DNA of 64,000 nucleotides from Fen-178 sp049516835 (GTDB taxonomy: Bacteria; Acidobacteriota; Terriglobia; Bryobacterales; Bryobacteraceae), in NCBI GenBank assembly GCA_049516835.1, contig JBEKSR010000005.1, forward strand, positions 1 through 64,000, given 5' to 3'. A model generated the notes under the pieces. It was not told where the DNA came from. It made no database searches and saw nothing but the letters and a program-made list of their open reading frames with translations. Shown here piece by piece: positions 15,982-24,556 of this stretch (within the stretch, counting starts at the first letter, position 1; each line of letters opens with the position of its first letter). A program made the translations under genes and the position numbers.

Positions 15982-17679
15982 ATGTTTCTGTTCGACGTCT
16001 TTCGCTCGTTTCTGCCGCTTCACAATCCTATCGGCTTTGGCCCGGCCGACTTCATCGAGCTGGCGCTGGCGGCGATGCTGGTTTTGATGGCGGTGGTGTG
16101 GCGCCCCTGGATTCAGCCGTACGCTCTCAAGCTGGCGGAGAGGACCGGCTGGTCGATGTTGGTGCTGGCCCTGCTGCCGGTGGTGCTGCGGCTGGCCCTC
16201 GTCGCGCACCATCCGGTCCCCTCGCCGGACGTTTACGACGAGTTCGGCCACCTGCTGGAGGCCGACACGCTGCGGCATTTCCGCCTGGCGAATCCGCCGC
16301 ATCCGCTGCCCCAGTTCTTCGAGACGTTCTTTGTGCTTCAGGAGCCGGCCTACAGTTCCATCTACCCGGTGGGCCAAGGCCTGGCGCTGGCGCTCGGCTG
16401 GGCCGTGTTCGGGCTGCCCTGGGCCGGGGTGGTGCTTTCGGTGGCGGCCTTCTGCGCGCTGTGCTACTGGATGCTGCGGGCCTGGACCACTCCGGGGTGG
16501 GCGCTCGCCGGCGGGGCGCTGGCGGTAATCGAATTCGGCCCTCTGAACCAGTGGATGAACAGCTATTGGGGCGGGGCATTCTCCGCCGCGGCGGGGTGCC
16601 TGGTGTTTGGAGCGCTGCCCCGGCTGCGCCACGGGCCGCGCACGCGGGACGCGGTTTTGTTGGGCGTTGGCCTGGGGATGCACCTGCTCACGCGCCCGTA
16701 TGAGTCGGTCTTTCTGTTCCTCGGCGTCGTCCTGTTCTTCGTCCCAGTGCTGCGAAAGCGGGAGGAAGTACGGAAACTGGCAAGAGTGGCGCCGGACGTG
16801 GTCCTGGTCTTGATCGCGCCGATCGCCATCATGCTGTTCCAGAACAAGGCGGTCACCGGCAGTTGGACGACGCTCCCCGAAATGCTCAGCCAGTATCAGT
16901 ACGGCGTGCCGGCGGCGCTCACCGTCGAATCGAATCCGGTGCCCCACCGCCCACTGACCAGGGAACAGGCGCTCGATTATAAGATGCAGCTTTCGTTTCA
17001 CACCGGTCCCGAAACGATGACCAGCTACCTGGAGCGGCTCGAGTACCGCGTGCGCTATTACCGTTTCTTCTTTCTGGCGCCGCTCTACCTGGCGCTGGTA
17101 GTCTTTCTGGTAACCATTCGGGAGTTCCGATTTGTCTGGGTGGCGCTCACTTTGCTGCTATTCAGCCTGGGCGTCAATTTCTTCCCAGCCTTCCAACTTC
17201 ATTACATCGCCGCGGTCACGTGTCTTTTCGTCCTGGTGAGCGTGAGGGGGCTCGATCGGCTCAGCCGGGTGAGCGTCGGCCGCGCGGCAGCCCAGTTGAT
17301 AGTCTTCTTTTGCGTTGCGCACTTCCTGTTCTGGTACGGTGTCCATGCATTCGACGATGCGGAGGTCTCGATGGCGATGAGGCCATACGAGACCTGGGAC
17401 GCCATCAACCACGGGAATCCGGAACGGCGGATCTACGTCGACCGGCAGCTTGCCGCGATACCGGGCAAGCTGCTGGTATTCGTTCGCTACTATCCGCAAC
17501 ACATCTTCCAGGACGAGTGGGTCTACAACGCCGCCGACATTGACGGGGCGCGGGTGGTCTGGGCCCGCGACCTGGGCGAGGCCGAAGACGAGAAACTGCG
17601 CCGCTACTATCCCGACCGCGCCGTCTGGTTGTTGGAGCCGGACTTCCGGCCGCCGAGACTGACGGCGTACGAGCCGTAA
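15982..17679 (+). CDS. Polytopic membrane protein, GT-C-like
   Basis: A 565-residue protein with about 11 hydrophobic segments. The first loop has PSPDVYDEFGHLLEADTL (about 82-99), the acidic motif expected at the active site of GT-C glycosyltransferases, and a following loop has SIYPVGQGLALALG. The C-terminal ~140 residues are soluble (YETWDAINHGNPERRIYVD, QDEWVYNAADIDGARVVWARD). Related proteins with this 'PVGQG...QWMNSYWGG' signature are common in Solibacter-type genomes and are annotated only as membrane proteins. A polyprenyl-phosphate sugar donor is inferred. The downstream 95 bp hold two hairpins. Confidence 0.65.
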   Translation: MFLFDVFRSFLPLHNPIGFGPADFIELALAAMLVLMAVVWRPWIQPYALKLAERTGWSMLVLALLPVVLRLALVAHHPVPSPDVYDEFGHLLEADTLRHFRLANPPHPLPQFFETFFVLQEPAYSSIYPVGQGLALALGWAVFGLPWAGVVLSVAAFCALCYWMLRAWTTPGWALAGGALAVIEFGPLNQWMNSYWGGAFSAAAGCLVFGALPRLRHGPRTRDAVLLGVGLGMHLLTRPYESVFLFLGVVLFFVPVLRKREEVRKLARVAPDVVLVLIAPIAIMLFQNKAVTGSWTTLPEMLSQYQYGVPAALTVESNPVPHRPLTREQALDYKMQLSFHTGPETMTSYLERLEYRVRYYRFFFLAPLYLALVVFLVTIREFRFVWVALTLLLFSLGVNFFPAFQLHYIAAVTCLFVLVSVRGLDRLSRVSVGRAAAQLIVFFCVAHFLFWYGVHAFDDAEVSMAMRPYETWDAINHGNPERRIYVDRQLAAIPGKLLVFVRYYPQHIFQDEWVYNAADIDGARVVWARDLGEAEDEKLRRYYPDRAVWLLEPDFRPPRLTAYEP

Positions 17680-17681
17680 CG

Positions 17682-17747
17682 CCGGCGGTCTCTACCCGCC
17701 GGTGGGGTTGTCCCGACTGGAACACACCGGCGGCAAGACCGCCGGTG
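17682..17747. repeat. Two adjacent hairpins of a dispersed palindromic element
   Basis: The gap between the membrane protein and XdhC holds CCGGCGG-7 nt-CCGCCGG (17682-17702) and CACCGGCGG-CAAGA-CCGCCGGTG (17725-17747, perfect 9-bp stem). No T-tract follows, so a terminator is less likely than a REP-like element. Confidence 0.55.
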
Positions 17748-17773
17748 CTACGCCACGCTATAATCGTCATCGA

Positions 17774-18613
17774 ATGGACGTTTACGAGGAACTGGTGCGG
17801 CTCCGCAACCTGGGGCAGAAGTGCGCGCTCGCGACCATCGTCGAGGTGCGCGGGTCCATCCCCAGCTATGAGACCGCCAAGCTCCTGGTGCGCGAGGACG
17901 GGTCCATGATCGGCACCATCGGCGGGGGCTGCGTCGAGGCCGAAGTGTGGAACGCCGCCCGGGAGGTCATCCAAACGGAAAAGCCCAAGCACCTTACCTT
18001 CAACTTGGGGCAGGACGCGGCCTACGACAACGGCCTCATCTGCGGCGGCCAGCTTGATGTGTTCGTCGAGCCGGTGCTGCCCGTGCCGCGCGCCTTCATC
18101 TTCGGGGCCGGGCATATTTCGAAGAGCCTCTCGAAGGTCGCGACACTGGCGGGTTTTGCCACCGTGGTGGTGGATGACCGCGAGACCTTCGCCAACCGCG
18201 AACGCTTCCCCGAAGCCGCCGGGGTGCACGCCGCCGAGTACGAGGAAGTTTTCCCCAACCTCGAGATCAACGAGACCAGTTATGTCATCATCGTCACGCG
18301 CGGCCATCGCGACGACATGCGCGTGCTGAAGCTGGCCATTGCCACGCCCGCGCGCTACATCGCCATGATCGGCAGCAAACGCAAAGTGCTGAATGTCATC
18401 CGCGAACTGGAGAAGGAAGGGATTCCGCGCGCGGCTTTCGAACGCATTCACGCCCCCATGGGCCTGAATATCGGCGCGGTTTCTCCCGAGGAGATCGCCA
18501 TTTCGGTGGCCGCGGAAATGATCGCGGTGCGCCGCGGCGCGGCGTCCAACTGGCGCTCGCTTTCGATGTCGGTGTTCGCCGACGAATCGCTGCGAGCCGT
18601 GCTGGCGAAGTGA
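17774..18613 (+). CDS. XdhC/CoxI-family molybdoenzyme maturation protein
   Basis: A 279-residue protein with the N-terminal XdhC_CoxI domain (CALATIVEVRGSIPSYETAK; GTIGGGCVEAEVW, about 46-58) and a C-terminal Rossmann-like domain (RAFIFGAGHISKSLSKVATLAGF, about 107-129; VTRGHRDDMRVL; YIAMIGSKRK). XdhC proteins bind molybdenum cofactor and load its sulfurated form into xanthine dehydrogenase-type enzymes. The gene overlaps the following NTP-transferase gene by 4 bp (GTGA), consistent with a shared role in preparing molybdopterin cytosine dinucleotide. No hydroxylase gene of the xanthine dehydrogenase family is visible in the window. Confidence 0.88.
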   Translation: MDVYEELVRLRNLGQKCALATIVEVRGSIPSYETAKLLVREDGSMIGTIGGGCVEAEVWNAAREVIQTEKPKHLTFNLGQDAAYDNGLICGGQLDVFVEPVLPVPRAFIFGAGHISKSLSKVATLAGFATVVVDDRETFANRERFPEAAGVHAAEYEEVFPNLEINETSYVIIVTRGHRDDMRVLKLAIATPARYIAMIGSKRKVLNVIRELEKEGIPRAAFERIHAPMGLNIGAVSPEEIAISVAAEMIAVRRGAASNWRSLSMSVFADESLRAVLAK

Positions 18614-19197
18614 GCGCGGGTCTCATTCTAGCGGCCGGCGGATCGCGCCGCATGGGTTTTCCGAAAGCTCTGTTGCGATACCGCGAGGAAACGTTTCTCG
18701 ACCGGCTGGCCGGCCTGTTCGCCGCGCGCTGTTCTCCGGTGATTGTGGTGCTGGGCGCCGAGGCGGAGCGCATTCGTGCCAACGGAGGGCCCAGGGGGCG
18801 CCCCGCCGCCACCTTCGTTGTGAACCCGGACTGGGCGCGCGGCCAGACCACCTCGATGCAGTGCGGGTTGCGTGCCGTTCCGCCCGAGGCCGATGGCGTG
18901 CTCTTTACGCTGGTGGACCACCCCGCCGTTCGGCCCGCCACCATCGATGCTTTGCTGGCCGGATCGCGCGCCACGCTGCTGCGCGTGCCGCGCTACCAGG
19001 GACGCCGCGGCCATCCCATCTGGTTTTCGCGCGAGATCGTCCCCGAGTTCCTGGCGCTCCCCGTGAGCGGCGCGGCGCGCGACGTGGTGCACGGCCACGC
19101 CGCGCAAACGGAGTTTCTCGACGTGGACGACCCCGGCATTTTGGCCGATATCGACGATCCGGAAGCCTACCGCGGCCTCACCGAAGGGGGCGCATGA
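18610..19197 (+). CDS. MobA-like NTP transferase (molybdenum cofactor cytidylyltransferase type)
   Basis: A 195-residue nucleotidyltransferase. LILAAGGSRRMGFPKALLRY (about 5-24) is the NTP-binding motif, VVLGAEAERI and the DHPAVRP metal-binding segment follow, and GRRGHPIWFSREI is typical of MocA/MobA-like cytidylyltransferases rather than of guanylyltransferase MobA. It would attach CMP to molybdopterin for xanthine dehydrogenase-class enzymes. The GTG start overlaps the XdhC stop codon (GTGA) and its own stop overlaps the AsmA start (ATGA), so the three genes are translationally coupled. Confidence 0.85.
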   Translation: MSAGLILAAGGSRRMGFPKALLRYREETFLDRLAGLFAARCSPVIVVLGAEAERIRANGGPRGRPAATFVVNPDWARGQTTSMQCGLRAVPPEADGVLFTLVDHPAVRPATIDALLAGSRATLLRVPRYQGRRGHPIWFSREIVPEFLALPVSGAARDVVHGHAAQTEFLDVDDPGILADIDDPEAYRGLTEGGA

Positions 19198-21533
19198 AGA
19201 TCCGGCCCGGCACGGTTCTGAAACTCGCCGGCGCGGCGCTGGCGCTGCTGCTCATGGTGGGGATGGTGGCGCCCTACCTGGGCGCCGACCGGTACGGCGA
19301 GCGCCTTCGCGGATCGCTCGAGCGCGCCCTCGGACGCCGCGTCGAGTTTCTCGGTCCCGTGCGGTTCAGTCTTTTCAAAGGCCCCGGGTTCTCGGTGGAA
19401 AACGTGGTGATTCACGAGGACCCCTCGATCGGGATCGAGCCCATGGCCTACATGGACCGGATCGACGTCACGCCCGGCTTCTGGGCGCTTTTCGGCGGCA
19501 AGTTCGTGATTGCTTCCATCCGGTTGGAAGGCGCCAGCATCAACCTCGCCAAGTCCGGCGCCGCCTCCGAATGGGGCCGCTGGAACTTCGCGTCGCTGGT
19601 CAATCCTTCCGTGATGAGCGCCGCTCCCGCCATCCACATTCGCAACAGCAGCCTGCGCGACAGCCGCATCAACTTCAAGTTCGGCGATGTGAAAGCGGTT
19701 TTCTACCTCACCGAAACGGACCTCGACGTCTCGCCTCCCGGTTCGCGCGGGAGCGGCTGGAGGGTTTCCGGGTCGGCCAAACTCGCCCGCACCGACCGTT
19801 CCGCGCAGGGGCTCGGCTCCTTCACCGTGAAGGGGCGCTGGTACGTCGCGCCGGAACGGGTCGATCTGGATGTGCAACTCGATCGCACCGGGCTGGGCGA
19901 AATCACGGCGCTGATGCGCGGCCAGACCGGCAGCGTGCACGGCACCATCTCCGCGCGGTTGCACCTGGGCGGACCTATCGACAATATCGGCATCCTGGGG
20001 CGGCTCGACATCGAAGACGTGCACCGCTGGGACCTGCTGCCGCCCAAAGGCCAGGGCTGGCCGCTCGATATTCGCGGCCGCCTGGACCTGATCGCGCAGC
20101 AACTCGAGTTGCAGTCCAACTCCCCCGGCAACGCACCGCTGCCGCTGTGGGTGCGGTTCCGGGCCAACGATTACCTCTCGCAGCCGCGCTGGGCGGTGAC
20201 CGTGAACTGGAACCAGTTTCCGCTGGCGCCGCTGATGGAGCTGGCGCGGCACATGGGCGCGCAGTTCCCGCCCAAGCTGAAGCTGAGCGGCAGCATGGAT
20301 GGCGCCATCGGCTATTCCGGGCAGGGCAGCTTCCAGGGGGAATTGGCGTTCCACGACACGGCTGTTACCATTCCCGATTCGCCGCCCGTCCGTTTCGATC
20401 AGGCCCGCATGGTGGTGGACCACGGCCACGTGCGCCTCTCGCCGGCCGTGGTGCGCACCGCCGACCAGGACCAGGCGCAGGTCGTAGCCGACTACGCCAT
20501 GGATGAGGAGGCGCTCGATCTCTCGATCTCCGCCGAGGCCATGAAGGTGGCGTCGTTGCGCGCGCAGGTGGCCCTGGCCGCGGTGCCCTGGCTCGAGCAG
20601 GTCCGATCCGGCCAATGGAGCGGCCAGTTGCACTACCGCATGGCGGCTGGCAAAGCCGGCTGGACCGGCCGTCTGGAGCTTGGCGACGCTCAGATCGCCG
20701 TGCCGGGCCTGGCCGATCCGCTGGAGATCGCGTTTGCGCGCGCGCAGATCGATGGCGCGCGCATCGTGCTCGATCGCCTGGAGGCGCAGGCCGGCAAAGT
20801 CGCCTTCACCGGAGAGTACCGCTACGAGCCCGGCGCCGCGCGGCCGCATCGCCTCCGGTTGCGCGCCGAAGAGGTGGACGCCGCCGATCTCGAAGCGGAA
20901 TTCATGCCCACGTTGAGCCGCAGCACCAGCCTGATCGCCCGCGCGCTGGGCCGCGCCCCGGCGCCCGCCTGGCTCACCGGGCGCGCCGTCGATGGCACGG
21001 TGCAGATCGACGATCTGCTGCTGGCCGGCTGCCACTTGGAGAACGTCCGCGCGCGCCTGCTATGGGACGTCACGCGCGTGGAGTTCGATGGCATCCAGGC
21101 CAAACTCGATCGCGCCGCCATCACCGGCAAACTGGCCGTCAGCCTGCGCACCGCGCGGCCGTCCTATAAGCTCACGGCGAAGGTGAAGGGTTTGGACTGG
21201 CAAGCGGGCAAGCTGGACGCCGATGGGACGCTGGAGACCTCGGGAACGGGCAGCCAGTTGCTGGCCAACCTGACATCCGAAGGGAACTTCACGGGCGCTG
21301 CTCTGGATTTCGGCGCGCTGGAGGCGTGGCGCAGCATTTCGGGCAGCTACGACCTGGCGTGGAGGCAGACCGCCCCGCGCCTGCGCCTCACCGGCCTGAA
21401 TCTGCGCACTGAGGACGAGACCTACACCGGCCGCGGCGCCACCCAGGACGACGGCCGCCTGGTGATCGTGCTCACCAGCGGCAGCAAGGAAATGCGCATG
21501 AGCGGCACGCTGGCGAAGCTGAAGGTGGAGTAG
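19194..21533 (+). CDS. AsmA-family protein
   Basis: A 779-residue protein with one N-terminal transmembrane helix (about 8-28) followed by a long periplasmic beta-rich region. The AsmA start motif is evident: RRVEFLGPVRFSLFKGPGFSVENVVIHED (about 49-77) and ASINLAKSGAASEWGRWNF. AsmA-like proteins are elongated bridge-like proteins implicated in phospholipid transport to and assembly of the outer membrane. The ATG at 19194 overlaps the upstream stop (ATGA). The same frame is open upstream but that part lies inside the NTP transferase. Coupling of an AsmA protein to XdhC/MobA is odd functionally. A 37-bp repeat begins at the stop codon. Confidence 0.85.
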   Translation: MKIRPGTVLKLAGAALALLLMVGMVAPYLGADRYGERLRGSLERALGRRVEFLGPVRFSLFKGPGFSVENVVIHEDPSIGIEPMAYMDRIDVTPGFWALFGGKFVIASIRLEGASINLAKSGAASEWGRWNFASLVNPSVMSAAPAIHIRNSSLRDSRINFKFGDVKAVFYLTETDLDVSPPGSRGSGWRVSGSAKLARTDRSAQGLGSFTVKGRWYVAPERVDLDVQLDRTGLGEITALMRGQTGSVHGTISARLHLGGPIDNIGILGRLDIEDVHRWDLLPPKGQGWPLDIRGRLDLIAQQLELQSNSPGNAPLPLWVRFRANDYLSQPRWAVTVNWNQFPLAPLMELARHMGAQFPPKLKLSGSMDGAIGYSGQGSFQGELAFHDTAVTIPDSPPVRFDQARMVVDHGHVRLSPAVVRTADQDQAQVVADYAMDEEALDLSISAEAMKVASLRAQVALAAVPWLEQVRSGQWSGQLHYRMAAGKAGWTGRLELGDAQIAVPGLADPLEIAFARAQIDGARIVLDRLEAQAGKVAFTGEYRYEPGAARPHRLRLRAEEVDAADLEAEFMPTLSRSTSLIARALGRAPAPAWLTGRAVDGTVQIDDLLLAGCHLENVRARLLWDVTRVEFDGIQAKLDRAAITGKLAVSLRTARPSYKLTAKVKGLDWQAGKLDADGTLETSGTGSQLLANLTSEGNFTGAALDFGALEAWRSISGSYDLAWRQTAPRLRLTGLNLRTEDETYTGRGATQDDGRLVIVLTSGSKEMRMSGTLAKLKVE

Positions 21534-21567
21534 CGCCGGGCCCAGAGGGCACCCCCTTGCCACCGGT
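21531..21567. repeat. Left arm of a 37-bp inverted repeat (36/37 with 24557-24593)
   Basis: The sequence starts at the AsmA stop codon (TAGCGCCGGGCCCAGAG...) and ends ...GCCACCGGT. Its reverse complement at 24557-24593 differs at one position. Each arm directly abuts the stop codon of a flanking gene. Related cores occur near 55326 and 56267. Confidence 0.85.
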
Positions 21568-21590
21568 AGCCTATAAGCTACTATGGAGAC

Positions 21591-22110
21591 GTGGCCCGTG
21601 TCATACCGACGGTTAAAACCGAATCTTATCGGGAGAGTCTATTGAAGTCTCTCGGGAATCCGGACGAGGCGGCTCAGTATCTGAACGCTTGCCTGGAGGA
21701 CGAAGACGCCCGGGCATTCCTTCTGGCGCTTCGCGATGTTGCCGACGCCCGCGGCGGCATCAGAGCCCTGTCCCGCGATGCCCACTTAGGGACCACGCAA
21801 AAATAACTTCACATTTGGCTACTTGTGGGGCAGGCTCTCAGCCTGCGGACCCGCTTTCCAGCGGGTCCAGCCGACCGGAAGGCCGGCTTGCGGGCAGGAT
21901 CGCCCGCCCCACAATCCATGCAGAATATCGATTTCACGAAAACTACGTGGCATTGGGCACTCGTGCCTGCCGCGCCACGTCGGCGCTGCGAGTTTATTCT
22001 TGCATGGTTCCTTAAACCCGGAGAGCCTCTACCGAATGCTCTCCAAGTCCGGCAATCCATCGCTGGACAGCCTGGCGGCGGAATTTGCGGCTTTAGGGCG
22101 ACTTGCGGGG
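21591..22110 (+). pseudogene. Addiction-module antidote gene interrupted by a ~220-bp insertion
   Basis: The first part (GTG at 21591 to about 21790) encodes TESYRESLLKSLGNPDEAAQ and ...LEDEDARAFLLALRDVADARGG, then loses similarity after RDAHLG. The missing remainder resumes about 220 bp later at 22009-22110 as LNPESLYRMLSKSGNPSLDS followed by LAAEFAALG. Joined, the two parts give a ~95-residue HTH antidote of the HigA-like 'putative addiction module antidote' type. The intervening DNA carries a 90-bp palindromic element (21824-21913). No RelE-type toxin gene is adjacent, so this looks like a decayed orphan antitoxin. The 71-residue first part could still be translated but would lack the recognition part of the HTH. 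Confidence 0.75.
21824..21913. repeat. 90-bp palindromic element inside the antidote remnant
   Basis: Ends are TGTGGGGCAGG and CCCGCCCCACA in inverted order, with internal small palindromes (GACCCGCTTTCCAGCGGGTC; CCGGAAGGCCGG). Elements with the same GTGGGGCAGG end occur at 29816, 42888, 45140 and 52556. The rest of 22111-22345 shows no recognisable gene. Confidence 0.7.
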
Positions 22111-22345
22111 ACGCGATCCGAAAATGGGATCTCTTTCCGAGTGGCGGAGGATACGCTCGGGAGCGCGGCTTCGACGTGAACGGCGTCGCTGGGAAGGGCT
22201 GTTATCAATCATCCCGGCCCAACATCGTGCGCTGTCCGGATTGCGAGGATCGCGGCTTCGCCGCTCGACCGATCGACGGATGCACTGGCGCGCTCTCCGA
22301 GCCGTGGGGATAGTGCCGCCCTGGGCTGCATGGCGGACGGCGTGT

Positions 22346-23275
22346 TCAACGGCCCTCCGCGCGCCACACGAACTCGGCGATGCGCTCCGCCAGTCGGGAC
22401 CGCAAACCGGGTGGCAGGTTATGTCCCATTCCCTCGATCAGGACGAGTTCTGCGCCGGGAATGGCTTCAGCCGTCGCTCGCCCGCCGCTCACGTCGCACA
22501 TGCGGTCAGCGGGGCCGTGGATCACGAGGGTGGGGACCTCGAGATGTCGTAGGTGTTCGGTGCGATCGCCAGAGGCGACCGTCGCGATCGCCTGACGAGC
22601 GACGCCGGCCGGATCGTAGGAGCGGTCGTAGGCGCGGCCGGCTCCCGCGGCGACGTCCTTCTCGTCCGTGGGATATCCAGGCGAACCGACGGCGCGGAAA
22701 GCCCGGAGCATCTGCTGAATCACTTCGTCGCGGGTGGTTGCGCGTGGGCCGCCGAACACTTCGCGGAGCACGTCCGGCGCGGGCTGCCCGACTGACATAT
22801 TGCCCGTTGTCGACATCATCGAGGTGAGAGAGCGGACACGGTCCGGATGCTCGATTGCCATCGTTTGCGCAATGGCGCCTCCCATGGACGCGCCGACGAC
22901 ATGCGCCTTCCCGAAGCCGAGCGCGTCCAGCAATCCGACCGCGTCGGCAGCCATATCCGACAGCGTGTACGACACCGACGACAGGTCGCCGGCGAGCGCC
23001 GCGGGCAGGTCCGGAGGCGGGGCATCCGTCAGGTGTGTGGAGAGCCCGGAGTCACGGTTGTCGAAGCGGATGACCCGCAGGCCGCCTTCGACGAGGGCAT
23101 GGCAGAACGCGTCCGGCCAATGAATTGATTGCGCGGCGATCCCCATGATGAGCAGCACGAGAGGCGCATCGGGGCTCCCGAGGCGCTGGTAGGCGATGTC
23201 GATCCCGGCTGGCCCGACTCTTGACGCCTTCTCGTCAACGATAGACGCATCGAACCCGTTCACTAGCTCTGACAC
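22346..23275 (-). CDS. Alpha/beta hydrolase (RdmC-like esterase)
   Basis: A 309-residue hydrolase. LVLLIMGIAAQSIHWPDAFC and VIRFDNRDSGLST mark the oxyanion region, GASMGG (near residue 125) is the nucleophile elbow, TLVIHGPADRMCDV carries the acid, and GMGHNLP near the C-terminus carries the catalytic histidine. It resembles aclacinomycin methylesterase RdmC-type and related alpha/beta hydrolases. The GTG at 23275 is preceded by a purine-rich GGGGGGCGGC; the open frame continues upstream to 23470 with Arg/Ser-rich non-family residues. It lies within the inverted-repeat-bounded accessory segment. Confidence 0.85.
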   Translation of the reverse strand: MSELVNGFDASIVDEKASRVGPAGIDIAYQRLGSPDAPLVLLIMGIAAQSIHWPDAFCHALVEGGLRVIRFDNRDSGLSTHLTDAPPPDLPAALAGDLSSVSYTLSDMAADAVGLLDALGFGKAHVVGASMGGAIAQTMAIEHPDRVRSLTSMMSTTGNMSVGQPAPDVLREVFGGPRATTRDEVIQQMLRAFRAVGSPGYPTDEKDVAAGAGRAYDRSYDPAGVARQAIATVASGDRTEHLRHLEVPTLVIHGPADRMCDVSGGRATAEAIPGAELVLIEGMGHNLPPGLRSRLAERIAEFVWRAEGR

Positions 23276-23767
23276 GCCGCCCCCCGTTTTTCGCTGTTGC
23301 GTACCGGCTCTGCCTGTGGCCTTTCCGGCCGCAGCGTCTTTGCCGCACTCTTCTCTTGCGGAATCATGGAATCCTCCACTGGTATCGGAATTGGAAGGCT
23401 GCGTCGAAAAGCGACGAAGTCTCCTTAGTTGCAACGTGCGTCGCAGGCATGCTTCTCTGCGGCGACACAAGCCGCGGGCCTCTGGGAAGCATGATGCTTC
23501 GTTTGTTGATACTACCCGAAAACAAACTCGAAATCTAGTCTTATTTTCAATGGTTTAGGCTTGCTATACTGAAAACAGAGGGACCAAATCGACGCATCGA
23601 TCCGAAACGGTACGGTGTAACTCGCCGAGCGACGAGTGGTACCGTGCGGCCGTCCACCTATCAGACCGAAATCTGCAATCTGCTCACCTTACATGCCATC
23701 CTGAGCTGATCGTGAACTTGTGACGGCGCACTCGGAGATTGGCGGATTCTGCCGGACCACATCTTGG
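23276..23767. other. Accessory intergenic DNA with one hairpin
   Basis: About 490 bases without a supported gene. An imperfect hairpin occupies 23607-23645 (ACGGTAC...GTACCGT outside, ACTCG...CGAGT inside). A TATACT box near 23573 could be a promoter element but has no convincing -35 partner. The base composition is less GC-rich than the flanking core genes. Confidence 0.4.
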
Positions 23768-23848
23768 CGCGGCGCGCGGACTCCGTCGAGAGCGGACCGA
23801 ATAACCGGTCTTCGGTTCCCATCCGGGCCAGCAGACCGCTTCAGCGCG
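23768..23848 (-). pseudogene. Fragment of an S1/P1 nuclease gene
   Basis: The minus strand encodes SGLLARMGTEDRLFGPLSTE and then SARRAKMWSG, closely matching SGLLGRMGTQERLFGRLSTE and the following residues of the intact nuclease gene 1 kb to the right. DNA similarity is high over about 75 bp and stops abruptly on both sides. A stop codon lies just before it. It is therefore a relic of a second copy or of a partial duplication. Confidence 0.8.
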
Positions 23849-23900
23849 AAACCCTACGGGGGCCGCACCCACCGGGTCTGCCGTAGAACCGCAAAGCTCC

Positions 23901-24245
23901 TTAGTCGAGCAACGTTCGTACCCTCGCGAGCACTTCTTCGACCACATTCGCGGGCAACGATTCCGAGAACTCGCGGCCTCGTTCCTTGTAATCAACCGAG
24001 CGGAGTTGATGGCACAAAACGACTCCCTGTGTGCGCGCCCCCGCGCCGCTCAAGGGAACCGCGAAGCCGTGCTCTCTGGCAAATCCGCCGCCCTGGGTGA
24101 TGGGGCAAACCAGTATCAGTCCGAACCGGTTGAACTCGGACACGGAGAGGACGAGAACCGGCCGTTTCCCGCGCTGTTCGTGGCCCTTAGCGGGGTCAAG
24201 GTCGAGGTTTAGAACGTCTCCCCGATCGGGAATGCCGCGTTTCAA
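23901..24245 (-). CDS. MazF/PemK-type endoribonuclease toxin
   Basis: A 114-residue protein of the PemK/MazF fold: RGDVLNLDLDPAKGHEQRGK, then RPVLVLSVSEFN, LILVCPITQGG and GVVLCHQLRSVDYKERG. MazF-type toxins cleave mRNA and are neutralised by the cognate MazE. I choose the TTG at 24245, which overlaps the antitoxin stop (TTGA) and has AAGAGG just upstream; a GTG at 24281 is an alternative. The order antitoxin then toxin with overlap is the usual module arrangement. All conserved parts are present, so it looks intact. Confidence 0.88.
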   Translation of the reverse strand: MKRGIPDRGDVLNLDLDPAKGHEQRGKRPVLVLSVSEFNRFGLILVCPITQGGGFAREHGFAVPLSGAGARTQGVVLCHQLRSVDYKERGREFSESLPANVVEEVLARVRTLLD

Positions 24246-24502
24246 ATTGCCTCTTTTCCCACCGGTCCGCCGCTGAGCCACTCACGATCTTTGTGGGAGG
24301 GCTTGAGCGCTCTCCGAGGGGACTTCGCAAGCAATTCCGCCAGGGTATAGTGCGGCTTGGTCTGGGGCTCGAAAACGACCCGGCCGTTCTCGACACCAAT
24401 CCGCACTTGCGACCCAGCCTTGAGGTCTACCAGACTGAGGATTTTCTTGGGGACTGCCACGACCACCGACCCGCCCAGGCTGCGGAGAGTCACCGTCGCC
24501 AT
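24242..24502 (-). CDS. MazE/AbrB-type antitoxin
   Basis: An 86-residue protein with an N-terminal SpoVT-AbrB swapped-hairpin DNA-binding domain (TVTLRSLGGSVVVAVPKKIL, then LKAGSQVRIGVENGRVVFEP) and a C-terminal tail (YTLAELLAKSP...REWLSGGPVGKEA) of the kind that wraps the toxin. It precedes and overlaps the MazF-type toxin gene. Antitoxins of this type usually repress their own operon; the ~55 bp between the start and the repeat arm at 24557 would hold the promoter. Confidence 0.88.
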   Translation of the reverse strand: MATVTLRSLGGSVVVAVPKKILSLVDLKAGSQVRIGVENGRVVFEPQTKPHYTLAELLAKSPRRALKPSHKDREWLSGGPVGKEAI

Positions 24503-24556
24503 CGCTTGCCTCCAGTTAAACTAAAGTATAACATCGGCCCTCCGGCGGCGTAAGAC

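Noticed and set aside
22103..22552. Plus-strand frame rich in Arg/Trp starting near the antidote remnant, transposase-like at first glance
   Set aside because: It overlaps the 3' end of the alpha/beta hydrolase on the other strand and shows no DDE or HTH motif.
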